From Balanoglossus misakiensis (Eukaryota > Hemichordata): 64,000 nt of DNA. The notes under the pieces were generated by a model, which was given only the letters and a program-made list of their open reading frames with translations, had not been told where the DNA came from and made no database searches. This document shows, piece by piece, positions 27,621 to 41,408 of this stretch. Location of the stretch: positions 6,076,001 through 6,140,000 of the forward strand of contig CM082589.2 of the NCBI GenBank assembly GCA_040954595.2. The letters are read 5' to 3'. A program made the translations under genes and the position numbers. The first letter of the stretch is position 1. Each line of letters starts with the position of its first letter.

Positions 27621-29553
27621 CTTTGCCAGTGGGGTATGATCAGCGTGAACACGTTATAAAGTTAGCAACCAATCTCTGAGACAACAATTCATAATTTAAA
27701 TCAAGTTAAGACACTGTTTATTAGGCAAGTGGGCACCAATTCTGAAGTTTTTTTTGGTTTTACTGTGTAACGTTAAACACGACAGTGACAAAAAACAAAA
27801 AGACAAAAATCTAGGAATTTATCCTCTTTTTTCATGGCTCAGTTTCTGGATGAATTTCAAAATCTCCACCTCAGCTAAGAAACCAGTCTTGTTCACACGT
27901 TGTTCATCCGTTTCCATCAGCCTTTAAGCTGTGACAACATTCACATATTGTAGACAGATCAGCTTTATATGTCGCAGTACAATTACCTCTACACACACAG
28001 TGAACTGTACTGAAACTTTCACATTTTGTGGAGATATCTTTTTAGCCTCCCTGCAGTTTCCAATTTAGAGCGGATTTCTCGGGACGGCGCTAAATCTTTG
28101 AATCGCACCGACTGAAATCGGCGTTGAAAGGGCCCAAGACTTGTCTCCTACACTGCCTGCAGTGATCGCTTGGTTTGGTTGACGCAAATATCTTTCGGCA
28201 TGTCATGGAAAACCGCTCGCCTGAACATGACAGGCGAGTGTAAGGCTGTCTCCTTCGCTGTCTACTTCTCCGTTACCATTTTATAATGAGTTTCAGTTCC
28301 TCCAACCTGGCTTGTATTTGCGCGAACCAACACCCAGACACACTGCAGGTGCAGATCAGAATTCAGATCACCTCCCTCGCAATCTCACTTTGGTCTGTAT
28401 CAGAAAAACAGTAACTGAGTATTCGGAGCGGAAAGCTTTATTACAGAGCCCAGTATTACAGCGCAAAGACTCAATTAACAAAGTAAATTACCTTCTTGTA
28501 ACTTTTAAAGTAGTTTCTGGCACTATAAGGTTTAATTGTGGACACAGACCAAATCATTTCCTCGGTAAAGAGTTCAGTCCCGACTAAGGCCCTGTTCATA
28601 TTTTCCCAGTGTGAACAACCCTAGTGAGCCTGAGAAACCGTTCATCAGAGATCGTAAAATATCACTTACTTTATCAGCAGTAACCTTGGCTGTGTACCGA
28701 GCTGAGTATTCATAGAATAGCAAAGATCAGCTTTCCCTAAGGTTATTGCGCTAGTCCTCAAATGCTAAAGAAATCACTGGGCCATGCCATCCCCGTTGAT
28801 AAAGAGACCCACTGCCTGCACTTCTAGCTCGCAGCCATTTCCGTAATCCTGAATAAAAAGAGGGAGCTGACAAGTCTGGTAATTGTGGCGTGTCCTTGAA
28901 CGATGTCTTCCTCATTACCATAGTTACAAAGAGCGGCGATGTTCCTGAACCGTTTCGCTCGATCTGTGGCGGATCACAGTCGGGATAATGAAAAAGGCAG
29001 CGGCCATGCAGAGAGGTTTGATTTGAAACTGATGATGAACTCGTGAGAGTGATTGCGTTTTGTATAAACACAGAGGCCGTTGTGAGACCATTAACACAAA
29101 ATACAGACTTGTTGATTCCTTTCTAGACTTGCAATCCATGTTTAGGTGAAGTCAGACTTTCCATGCATAGACCCGGAGCACTGCATGCGGAAATGTCATA
29201 CTCACTCAGTGACCGTTATCAGTGTTGTTACAACTCCCCCCCCCCCCACTCTACATTTTCCCTGCCCCTCCTACTTATTACCTCATCTCTCATCCTCCAA
29301 CTGACACCCTCCTCAACTTAGCTGTTCACAAGGTCATGCCCTCCACACCTAGGCCATACCGACCTAGATCAATCGGAATAACACCCGCCCTGCATCGGGT
29401 AATTAAGATACTTTCTACACCACAATCGTCACCCCTGTGAAAAGGGTTGTGCACCAAATCCGACCGCTTTTGTGATCACAATTGGCATACATCCCATTTT
29501 TCATTGATGGCTCCCACTCATCCGTAGCGAGGTCTTCCTGGCCCCTCGAGAGT

Positions 29554-29579
29554 CCCCCCCCCCCCCCCCCCCCCCCCCC
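29554..29579. repeat. 26-base poly-C tract
   Basis: Uninterrupted C from 29554 to 29579. Its length is a likely sequencing or assembly estimate rather than exact. Confidence 0.95.
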
Positions 29580-32500
29580 GGTCGCTCTCTCCACTGGGAT
29601 CTGTTACCTGATCTGCAGCCATTTAAGTCTTGTCACAAGCGATGCAGCGATGTTGATGAAGATGTTTGGGTTCTAATAGAGCTGTGTGTCTAGTCAGTGG
29701 TGTGTGACAAAACCTTGGGAAGGGACATACCACACCAGCTGGTTAACTCCGTACACAGATGCCAGATGTTTCACTCTGTACAACTGACAACGGTGACTTT
29801 TTGTGGCATTCACACGGGGACCATTGAAATGCTTTTGAAACGTCTCAGCTCAAACACTGGCATAAAATCCCTCTCACTTCCCTCTTCACTTCATTTTCAT
29901 TTGGCGAAATACAAGTCAAATATCAATGGAAACTTCCAATACTGGATTAGAAACAATTGTGTACGAAAGACCATTGAGGAAAAAAACAACCACAGTATAT
30001 TTGCAAAACAAAAAATATTTGTAGATCTGTAGATATGCAAGCCAAAAATAACAGGTACCAGAACAGACTGACTGACTCTGGCAGACACTGTTGGCCAAAA
30101 TGTTTGGACAGAAATCTTACCAGGGAATAATACAAGTGTGTCCCAACCAGAACGATCACACAGTCGAGAGCCATTTTTACCGACAGCGACGCACCATTTA
30201 CAGTTGACTGCAGGCTCTGTTGAGCGCTTTAAACTTAAGAGCGTAAAGACGCTAAAACAGTGGCGATTCAATCAGAAATGAACTCCACCGAGCAGTCTGT
30301 TAAGAGAGCGATTTTACTATCCCTCATCTTTTTTTAGTGGGGCCATAATGCAGTTAATTCATTCATCACTGCCCGTCATTCAATCTCTTTCTCTCTACAG
30401 AACTTCACCCCGCACGCAAAGAGGTGAACTTCAATCTATCAGGCTGCCGCTTCTTACATCTTTCTTGATGCACACGTATCGTTACATCTAATGGCTTTTA
30501 TCTCTGCATGCATCAGCTGAGCTGTTTCCTCGAATGGATATATACCTCACATGAAAATAATTCATCATCGGGGGATTTTTTGTGTGTGACCCCCTTACAT
30601 TTACTGAAGTGTCTCTACATTCATCAGCGCCGGCATTATCCGTGCATCGCTGGGTCTCCGCATGCTCTCGGAGATAATGCACACACTGAGGACGACGCGC
30701 TCTTCAAAAAGGGTGCCTGGACCCGGAATATTCCGCAAGGCTGCCGACGTGAATCATTGCTTTTTGTGCCGGGAAGAGCAAAAGGCATGATTGTGAATTT
30801 TTACTCTGGAATATGAGGCTCGCATCAAATAAGTCTTGTGGATGAATTGCGTGTAATACGAAAAATACTATAATCTCCGCTGACCTATCCAGTGTATACT
30901 GCAACACCGAGCCGGAACACAGAAACCATTGAAATATTTTCCATACCACCCTTTTACATATTCACTCAAAGTGCAGATAGACAAAACCACTGAAATTTGC
31001 GACATAAATTACACTTGAAATTGAAGAATTTCAAAGGTACACTAGCTGTAGTTTCTGATATTTTTTAGTTTTTAGCTATTTCATCAACCCACCACCTGCG
31101 TAGTCAATCGGAACTTAAAAGTTTGCTCAAATATAAATTTAGATGATAATGCTACTGGCATGAAATCTGATTCATAGATATCGTCTATTTCAAATCCTCA
31201 ATTGCAAAATTCACTGACCCACTGCAAAGCACACTGAATTTATTTTCCGTTGAACCTCGAGACAATCAGCAAAACTACGTCAAAGAATAATTCTGCGTCA
31301 GTGGTGTGCGTCATACCAGCTTTAAAGGGCACATCGCTCGACTTACAGTTTCCCTTACTCGCAAAATGTCAGGGGACGACCCGGGAACTGGTTCTATGCC
31401 GCGCCGTCGTTAACGGTAACGAATACGGGTAATAAAAAAGTTCCACAAAAGAGAACTTTGACCCTAAAAAAATGATATCTCCTTCAAGGCTTCTGCTATA
31501 CACTCTCACAAGAGCTCCAAATTTCTTTGTCCGTCGCTGCAAATCACAGAACAACTCCTTTGCCCAATTCTCTATTATCGCCGAGTCTTACCTTAATGTT
31601 CCCAGCCCATCCCCCAGGAATGCCGTTTTCTTATTTTTTAATAAACCGGCAGAATATCTAATCTAGTTCCCTAATCTATCTATACATTTCAATCTCTGGC
31701 TACAGCAGCAGTACTCGCAAATCGCGCAAGCTCCACGTGATCTCTACCCCTCTCTACGGGACTGCCGGCATTGAGCGCATCTCCTCCCAGAAATCCCCCC
31801 TGCGCTCTGGCCTTGTAAGACGCTAAGTTGGGCAACACCTATTTAAAGAGACGGCAGCAATCTGAGCGATGAGGGAGACACTATCTTCGGAATCCGTTTT
31901 TAATGAGCCCACTACTTGGCATCTCCTCGGATCTCCTCGGATAAATCTGTATCAATTCATCTTCGACCTATCCATCCGTGCTGATCTCAATCTTCGTCTC
32001 TCTTGTCAACTCTCCCAGGACCCTTCTCTTTCTCCAACAACTTCCTCCAGGCATGCGGATAATTTCTTCTCCAACAGTCCAGCCTCGGTCATACTTTATT
32101 TTCTCTCTCTTCGTCTCGTCATCTTTGCTCTCTTCAAAATTCTGATCACGTCTTGCAGAGGGGTAGATTTTTACCCGGTGTTTTAAAAGCGCTTTCTGCT
32201 TGAGAAGTCATCCATGCCACAATATGCATGATATTGCATGTAACATCACACCGTCGCCGTGTCCCTCGCTTCCAATCGATCATATTATCTTGCATTTTTA
32301 CTAACAATCTCTTTGTACCCTTGTGGGTTTCTTGTACTGGAATGTTACCGACACCCTCACTGTCACCCTCCCCCTTTCATTCTATTTATACAGGATCACC
32401 CTCACACTGTTGAAAACAAAGGGACAGACCAATCTTTACTCGGGAGGGGTTAGCAATCACTTTCCTACCAAATTTATGATTGAGATTTTCTCCATCATTA

Positions 32501-35500
32501 CATGTATCTGTTTGTTAATTCTCAGACTTTTATGCTACCCAATGCCCAAACCACACACACAAACTGCCTGCACCAAACGAGACCATTCCCCCCTCCTCTG
32601 ACAAACTACACAGCAAGAGCGCAAACGAAAAAAAAGTCAAAAGGAGTTAAATCATATTATTGATTTCGCAGACCCAACACGCCTGTGCCTGACATCAGAT
32701 CCTACGTTTCCAAAAACACATCACTTGAGAAATTCGAGCGGACAGAAGGGGGCACCAGTGTAAACATCAAACTCTTCATCTATCCGATTGGATGCTTAAG
32801 ATGTCACCACGACGACATCGCAATCTCTGGTTTCTAATACTGCTCAGCCCCGTAATCCAGGATAGTTCATTTCGGAAAAGAACTCGTCCAACCAAAAGAG
32901 GCTAGTGTATTGATTTCCCAGCTGTCAATCAAATCTAATGTTTCCAATGTTTGGGTACCGAAACTCTAATAATCCTTCAATATTGCAAAACTGATACAGC
33001 GAACGCCGTCTCAAATGGCATCACCAAGTTATAAAATTACACGATAAACATTCATAACCGGCAGGAAATTTGAGATGACTTTCACATCCACCCCTTGAAG
33101 TGGATAAAATGACACTAGAGCTGTAACTTTTGGAGATTTTTCCCCCTAAATAAAACCATTATACACCTGTGTTTTTTGTGTGAGCACTGTTCAAGCAAAT
33201 GAAATACTGTTCCCTGGATATCAACTGAATAACACACATGATATCAACGCAATATATGATTGCAAATATACAGCCACATCGTCTCTTTGACAGCCTCCAG
33301 TTTTGATTACATTTCAGTTTAAGACAGACACAAATTGATTTTCCAAATTCATATTTCAGTTTGAAACGTGACTGGAATGCTAATTAGCCAAACTCAGGAG
33401 AAATCATCTCGCGTCTTAATACTCGGTGGCAAGACGTCTCTAAGTCTCCAGCGCTTGTCTAGATGCTCCAGACATCTTCTGGGGAATTCGAAACCGGGGG
33501 GTAAATTATGGAAGACAAATTAAATTGGCCGTTCTATCGCCCTTCATTCCTGTTTTCGCTCCCTGCTTCAGAACGTGAATTGTGATTTACACTTATTCAA
33601 GTGGACACAGACTCGCACTCCCCATAAAAATCATTTTATGACATCTACATGTTTGTGTAACTTACATTTGAGCAAACACTCTTTATAATCAATAATGACA
33701 ATAGTAGGCAAAACTAATCAATTTGACATCCAGTGTTCTAACCCGTCCATTTACAAATATTGGCTCGCCAATTTTTATTTTATTACCATAAATGCTTGCT
33801 TTTTTTATCGGTCTTCCACTCTATTGATTTAACTGCACTCGCCAGTAAAGGCTAAATTGGCAATTTTACCGGTACATTGTCGCATGCCTTGTCTCACGTA
33901 AAACTGAATTCATTTTGTTAAGCTGAGTCGGAAAGGTAAATCTTTCAACGCAAGTGAACCAGCGACGGCCTATCCTGATATTATTAATCGGAGTATTGTT
34001 CGAAGACAGCATGTTGTCATAGCGACCACACATTTGGGATATTCTGTGAAATAATCTGCACTGTGCACTAGACTGCAATCTCATTTTTTGGCGCAGACAT
34101 TGGTACTACATGTACAACAGCATATGGGGTTGAGACTCTACTCCAGCCATCTTGTCCCCCATCAATTTTGATAAACAGCAAACGTATAAAAATCGGAATG
34201 CCATCTGGAAGCCACGATATCAATTAGAGAAAAGGTAGCCCCCAGAAATCAGAAAGCTAAGATATCTGAGAATCCCGTGACAAAGACGTTCACGATCACA
34301 GCCTGCAGCAAAACCACAGAAATAATGAATTGGGAAAAGAAACAAAATACGACAGGGGAGAGCAGAGCAAAGTTTGTCTCTAACATCAGCAGAGAGTGGA
34401 CGGAAAACTCTGGGGAACACAACTGTGATTTCATTTTGTGTGAGGATTTCCTGCCTGCGTTTTATTTCTGTGCAAGATTATCCTTCTACTGCTTGATCTA
34501 TGTGAAAGTTCAGCAAATTCTTTGCCATGAACAGGTGTGCTAGTGTCAGTTAGAGTCGTTTGCTGAAAGCAATGAAATTTTATTGAAGACGCTCTCTCTT
34601 TGTGTGTTTCTCTATATACGAGACATTCTAATATTTCCCACAATGCACCTCCATATTACTTTTGCTGAAAACCAGTTTTTGATAATTTGGTATTTTAATA
34701 TAGTTTGATAGACATTCATGATTGACTTGTGAAACTGTTGTGTTACAGATGTTTCGCACAAAATGGGATTAACGATGGAGACCAGCCTCAAATGAAGTTT
34801 AAACTTACACTAATTCCTGTAATAAAACAACCTAACTGTACAAGAAAATAACAGAAACATCAAAATTTGTGTTAGATTTGGTTTTCCAAAGAGATTCCAC
34901 AACTTGCGTAGAGGAAACACATTCTCAGTTTCATGTAAATAGATTCCATCTACCAGGCCTCGATTCTGTTTTTTCTCTACGTTTTCTCATTTCTCCAGAA
35001 ATTTCCATACATCAAACTGTCAGATTTAAATAACTGACTTGCTGGATAACCTGCTGGGAATTCATTCCATGATCCGGTACATCCTTATTTGTACTGGAGA
35101 ACATTCATTCCCGGGGAAAACTCGCGAGTAAACATCACGTCCTACACACCAATTAGTACATCTTTGCCATGCTATGCAAGTGCCTGCCACGCATTGATTT
35201 TCCCATTCCACACTGTGGGTTTTTCTGAGCAAACCAATTTATTGTGTTTGAACTAGTGTTTTATCAACAATTTAAATCCTGGCAAGGGGGTGACATTTCA
35301 GAAGCCATTAGAAAACACGGGGAGAAAAAATCAATGTCTACCTGGCGTAGAGCTGAACGTTGAATAGACTGTACTCGGTGCATGTATGTATGAACAACGC
35401 ACGTACAGATCTTGCTACAGCGGAAAAGGGAGCTCTTGAGAAGATTGTGTTTGTGTAAGAATGTTTGTAGAACCTATTTGAAAGTCTTGTATGTGGGATG

Positions 35501-38500
35501 ATACAATTCAATAGATCTGAAAAGACCCTTTTCACAAAGCGAGTCCCTTTCATCGCAAAGCAAAGAAGACGAAGAAAATCCTGGCATGCCATGGCAGACT
35601 TGGGGTTTTCAATGTTGATTGACCCCTGCTCGGAGCAGAGGGAGTTCCGATCGTTTTCTTCTCGGCCACACGTACGCCCACACATACCAGTCTCGGCAAC
35701 TCGTACATATGTTTCAATCAATGAAGAAATCGTCTTCTGACAGACAATGTGAATTGACTTGCCTTGAACAGAGGCATGCACTACGCGTCCACTGGCATTC
35801 ACAAACTGACGTTCATTCATTGCAGTAAATGACCAATCTAAAACACAAATGTGGCTGCCCTTACAACACGAAGCATGTTTATGTAATGCTTTCTCTCTGT
35901 ATACAGCATGTCAAGCACACGTCCATTACACACTGAATACTACATGTATGCTATGTCCTTACAAATGCAAGTCAGGCACTGTCAAACTTCAACTGTGCAA
36001 GTGCGATGGACATACACTATATCGACCCTCTCCCCCCAGAACATTTCCTGTCAGGGCCCGGTCCCAGATGCCTGATTTATGTTATGTGAACTACACTACT
36101 GTGCGACTGTTTTCAAGGAGAACACTGTTCATCTCCGCTGGATATCTTTCCCAAGTTAAAAATTTGAACACGTACATGTACATCATGTAATGGCTAGATT
36201 GCGATTTCCGTGAGCTAAAACCTGAACATCCCAACCAGAGATACAAAAAGAGAAGAGAGTGGTGGTCATCCAAAAAAATACAATTACAAGACTTTAGCAA
36301 ATGTCCTCAGAAAGCATCAGGCTCTGCTTTGCATTATTGTTTATGGCTCGAGCTGTTGCATCAATGTGTCTTTTTACCCAGTGATATTTGGACTGACAAG
36401 CGTGAAAAAGATGATGGATGGAGAACAGCACACGACAAGGATACACTTCGTAGATTCAGTGCGTCCCTTGTGTCCAGGACAGGCAGCAATCAACACGCAT
36501 ACTTGAGTGTGTCAGTCACACCAAACGGCCGTAATGGTAGCAGTGACCTATATTGGAAACACGTACAACTATTCCAGGTCAGCAACCTGTAAGGTCTGCT
36601 TCCCAACGGCAAACCGAGTCACACAAACACAACATTTTTATAGGAGTCACTGGGGGCTATTCCATCAAAGTTACAGCACAGGGAAAAATATCACCAACTT
36701 TTGACGTTATTATTATCACTTCTCTTGATAAATTATTCATATTGCTCCGCTCACGGGAATATGCTCAATACCTTGTTAGTTACAGCTGTACTCACACCCT
36801 GTATATTGGTATAACATGAGCATACCTCAACTTTATCATTTTTGGTACAGACCAAAATCTATATGATGGAAATATTGGTCTGTTATGTCTATGTACAAGG
36901 TGTGATTCATCTGTGACATCATGATTCGGGGGAGTAGAATTACATTCATGACATACCAAAAGAAACTAACATAACCAATGTCAATAGTTAGCAGCTTTGT
37001 CCCTTTAATACTCTGTCTTCCTGCAGTTGCTATCTGTGGGCCGGCATTCTCTCAGTTCACCATGAAATTACAGCAGCAACAACGTCACCACAAATATATC
37101 GCCCTAAATTACAGGTATCATTTTGACGAGAGGAAATCACCAGAAAGTTGAACACGTGTTTTCTTTTTTTACGTCCCGTGAATGACAAAACAAGTGTGGG
37201 AAAATGGGGAAGCTATTAGATCAGTCTCGGCAATTGTCAGCTTGCACACACAACCACACAATACCGAGACATGCCCGTATTGCAAAGGACGTGACACCAG
37301 CAGCCAACACCTGGCTTGGGTTTCGGTTGACAGCCTTCAAAACAGAGTCGGTTAATCCGGCCTTAAATGCCAAAAAGTCACTCGTCAAGTTTGTTACAAG
37401 ACTCTTATCTCACTTGTCTGCTGATGAGAACACGTTGCATTTTTATTTTACACTGTTGCAGCACAGAACGCATTAAAGACCACTGGGGGAGAAACAGGCA
37501 TAACTTAAACTGTGGACTACGCAAGCACTATCCCACTTTACACGCTCACTGACGAATTCAGTCCACAAAAGAAACCACTTTTAATTATTTCTAAGCCTGC
37601 TGTTGACAATTGTAAGCAGAGGATTAAAGAACCGGGGATGTCTTGGCGCCACAGACTCCACAGCCCAGATAGCGGAACCAACTGGAGCATACACGTCTCT
37701 TCAGACTTCTTGAACAACATCAGCACCAGGAACCACAAAACCTGAATAGATGGACACCTCACATTTCTGAATAATTTACAAAATAAGTGCAATATATTGA
37801 TCAAGTCTTTTCCTGTGATCAATTGTTCCAAATTACACTTTTATCACTGTTGGTTTCATTTTTCGTCGAAGCATACAAGTGTGCACGTCCGAGAAAACAC
37901 TATTTTGAATATTCATGAGATGCTTCGGTTTTATCTGAAACAACGTTTAATTAATTACTTCCTACACTACCTTCTAAATGTCACACGTTAGCATTCAGGG
38001 CTTCGCGTTCATCTTGCATTATCTTTATTAGAACCTAAAATAGATCATTTTTTCTGATAAAAGTAAATGTTGGATCTGTTTAGACCTCAAACAACCATTG
38101 CTGCAAGGCAATAGGATCGAAAATTTGAAATTATTCGAGGATATTAATCATCTGCCCACGCAGACATTTATCATTCTACTTTTTTTTATTAAAGATAATA
38201 TTTTCAAAATTTAAAAGCCTCAGATTTTGAATGAGTATAAAAGTTGACATCAGAGTTTCAGTCACGACTGAATTCTTATTTTCGAACACTAACTTTTTTT
38301 CCTGCAAGCCACCTCCTGGCTCTGTTTAATAACAGTTGGTCACCTTTCGCAGTGAAAACACAGGACCACACACAAAATGCACTGGCAGCTCAGGAGGTGC
38401 AATTTAACCAGAGGGGTTTAGAAAACAACGGGTAAATATTAACAGGCCTCGGAAGCCGGAATATGATTTGGCAGCGACAAAGACATCACAGCACTGCCGA

Positions 38501-39755
38501 CCAATTGGCTTAGCAAAGTCGCCGAAGGGGCAGAGACTATACCAATCGGTGTATTCTGAGACTCTGAAAGATTCACCGTTGCAGTACAGATCAAGATTTT
38601 TTTCCAGTGTACTAACAGTACATGTAGGCGAACAATGGGTTGGCCTGGTGTTAGCTAATACATGTATACCAAACTCCACGAGGCCCTACGAGATTTCACG
38701 AGGCTAGGCAATTAATAGGAAAGGACATTCTCCTGACACAGGACAAGAACACTGTGACAATGGGGTGCTAAATCTGCTAACCCACGCTGGCCTTGGGGTT
38801 ATATCAGGGCTGACCTGGTTGGAAAATTAGTTCTGATCCATACTGCATATGTACACGTCTGTTAGAATATACAATAAGAGTCTGGTTTACAGGTCATCTC
38901 CCATGGTGCACTTCTCATGGTCACATTCAACCATAGCTCTCAAAACTAATCACAAAATTAACTTGAAGATGCCTTAGATGTTATCTTATACACTGTCAAG
39001 GATATTTCTCTCCATTATTATTTCAAAATATGATTAGTTAATTCACATATGCACATACCCAACACTTTATTCCTATATCCTATCTGAAATTAATATTTTA
39101 CTGAAGGCCTCTGAATCCTAACACTGCATCAATGCATAGGTGTAATCAATCATATGTGACATTTTGAACAGAAAAAATTACATACTGTATATTTTTATGT
39201 CTGGGGAACAATTTATTTTATTCTCCACATTCTGAATCATAAATTAATTTCATTAGTACGTTTGATGTGAAACTTTGGGGCAATGAATGTTAAGTGAAAA
39301 CAGAGGTTCTTAACCTTGTCACCCCCTCGAAAATCCCTGTATAATACAACCTCCTTATAAATTTTCTTAGTCAGACTGACCGTACCACAGGGAATTCGGG
39401 GGTGACCAGGCCACACACAGATGTGCCACATTTCTTCATCAACTCCTCAACACACCTGCGAGCAAATCACCATTTTTTTCCCCCTAATCGAACGTCTCTA
39501 ATCTATCACAGATCTGACAAACCTATTCCCTGCAACACACAGGTGTTAGCCACACTGCACTGTCGAAAGAAAACGCACACCACCATTCTATGTGATGCGA
39601 AACTTTCATCAATAAGATTTCACCCTGTAAACTTTATTGATCTGCAATTTCGCCTGTCAAAACTTTAATGCGCATCACAATATCCGTCTGTAAATTTTAC
39701 TTGAACAGGTCTCATTTCAAAGCAGAACATTGAGGTCACTTGGCAAATGTTTGGA
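29580..39755. other. Non-coding stretch
   Basis: No gene found. 33400-33620 has Smad-type GTCTAGA/CCAGACA words and an NKX2-type TTCAAGTGG. An 8-bp inverted repeat GCATTATC/GATAATGC brackets a CpG-rich loop near 30632-30680. The longest ORF (160 codons, minus strand, 35338-35820) has no recognisable motif and is probably chance. Confidence 0.45.
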
Positions 39756-39758
39756 TTA

Positions 39759-40528
39759 GGCTGCATTCACAAACACCTCTGGAGGGGGGGGCGGGAGAAT
39801 TGAGGGGGGGGATTTGAAAAAATTGAGGGTATGTAAGGGGGGGGATTTGAAATAATTTAGGGACTGAAAGGGGGGGACTTGAAAACTTTGACGACTAAAT
39901 ATTTATTTTGAGTCCACAAAAATGCAGTTTCGCGCCCTTTATTTTACAAAATTTTCTAATGTGGGAGGGGGACACCCCCTCCCACACCCACCCCCTCCAT
40001 TCATTGACACCTTTCAATCTTTGACTGGTTTATCTAGTGTCCCAGGTCTGGGGACTTGCCCCCACCCCATGATAACTTTGAGCGGCGACGTTAATTTGCT
40101 TTTGCTGGGTTCATTAAAATGCAGCTTTGAGCTCTGTATTTTATACAATTTTCTTATGTGGGAGGGGGACACCCCCTCCCAAACCCACCCCCTTCAATTC
40201 TCGGTTTACAATGTCTCCCAACACAGAATACACATTCTTAAAAATTAAAAACAATGTTCAGTTTTAATACCCACTGATGAGAGGAAACATCAATTTCAAA
40301 TTATTTTCATGGGAGCGCTGTTTTTCTTTTTTACAAGATATTAGATAGATAGGTGATGTGTTTCGCTGTGTGAAAGAAAATGGGGGGGGGGGGATTTCAA
40401 ATTTTTAGCAGTTCGGAAGGGGGGTATTTGAAAATATTTCGGGTTGTGTAGGGGGGCATGTGAAAATTAACGGTAAAAAAAATTGAATTCTCCCGCCCCC
40501 CCCTCCAGAGGTGTTTGTGAATGCAGCC
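39759..40528. mobile_element. Harbinger-type non-autonomous DNA transposon (MITE), 770 bp, 43-bp TIRs, TTA duplication
   Basis: Perfect 43-bp terminal inverted repeats at 39759-39801 and 40486-40528, beginning GGCTGCATTCACAAAC and ending in a G8/CGGGAGAATT block. The element is flanked on both sides by TTA (39756-39758, 40529-40531), the 3-bp target site typical of PIF/Harbinger elements. There is no transposase ORF, so it is non-autonomous. Inside each end are three degenerate units of about 33 bp, of the form poly-G followed by ATTTGAAA (from 39804, 39837, 39871 and from 40382, 40419, 40451). The centre has a direct repeat of about 77 bp (39918-39995, 40116-40192), each copy carrying a hairpin GGGAGGGGG-ACA-CCCCCTCCC. 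Identical TIRs suggest fairly recent insertion or gene conversion. Superfamily is inferred from the target site only. Confidence 0.8.
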
Positions 40529-40865
40529 TTAGGTTGTGAAATTTCTTCCAATTTGACTGCGCTTCTGATTCAAAATGGCTGCCAATCTTGGCGTCAATCT
40601 TGGAGGCAAAATTTTACGCTGCTGTAAACACCATCATTTGACTATTATCCGAACTGACCATACAAGACAGATTGGAAACAGACACTTCATCCAATATCTC
40701 TGACTCATGAAGTACTTACCAGCTAATAATTCACAGAAAATAGCTGACAAGTTCTATTTTTTTCTGTATGTAGTGTGTATTATGGTCTACAGTGTTGTAA
40801 TCGTGAGCACAAGACATTTTCCTTAACTATAGAAAAGTTTACCATACATGTAATATATGAATCAT

Positions 40866-40943
40866 GGAGGGAGAGAGGAGGGAGGGAGAGATGTAGACTC
40901 TTGCTCTCTGTCTCTCTCCCTCCTCCCTCCCTTTCTCCTCCCT
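40866..40943. repeat. Purine/pyrimidine inverted tract
   Basis: A GGAGGGAGAG-type purine run (40866-40890) is followed after about 20 bp by a CTCTCTCCCTCCTCCC-type pyrimidine run (40909-40943), so the two can pair imperfectly over 25 or more bases. Low complexity. Confidence 0.7.
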
Positions 40944-41391
40944 GCCAAGACTTGCACCAGTAGACATAAACACAGAGACCGAGCGAAAACTAACCTGATT
41001 ACTGTAACTGCAGCCAGTCTTCTCCCCTGCTTCTTGTTTTCCTATTCCCTAGTACCGGTAGCGTTCCAGGACAAGCCTACAAATGAAAGAGACCAAAAAA
41101 AAATATGTATAACTGGCCAGATTACAAGAATATCAATGTCTAGATCTTCATTTACCTTAGCATTTGTGGCTACATATAAGTGCCTTTAATATCTGATGAA
41201 AAAAAAACCTGCTATTCCTGATGAGCTTACAGGTGAGACTTTCCTCAGGTACTGCCAGCGCCTTGAATGATTCATGCAACAGATAACCTTCTAGTGTTGC
41301 GACTTCGTTACCGGACGGCTCATTAAACTCCTAGGATTCCCACCCCCTCCAGTAGCGCTGAACACAGCTTCGCTTTTCAGGAACTACGACA

Positions 41392-41408
41392 CCCCCCCCC
41401 CCCCCCCC
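41392..41408. repeat. 17-base poly-C tract
   Basis: Uninterrupted C run. Shorter runs of 12 G or C are at 18589-18600, 29236-29247 and 40382-40393. Confidence 0.95.

Larger units (their letters stand above)
24108..29553. other. Non-coding stretch
   Basis: No gene found apart from mini-element copy A and the candidate regulatory block described separately. C-rich low-complexity DNA begins near 29236. Confidence 0.5.

Noticed and set aside
29222-29440. Proline-rich ORF
   Set aside because: Caused by C-rich low-complexity DNA, not by coding constraint.
35338-35820. 160-codon minus-strand ORF
   Set aside because: No recognisable motif, no promoter or splice context, and unremarkable residue composition; likely chance.
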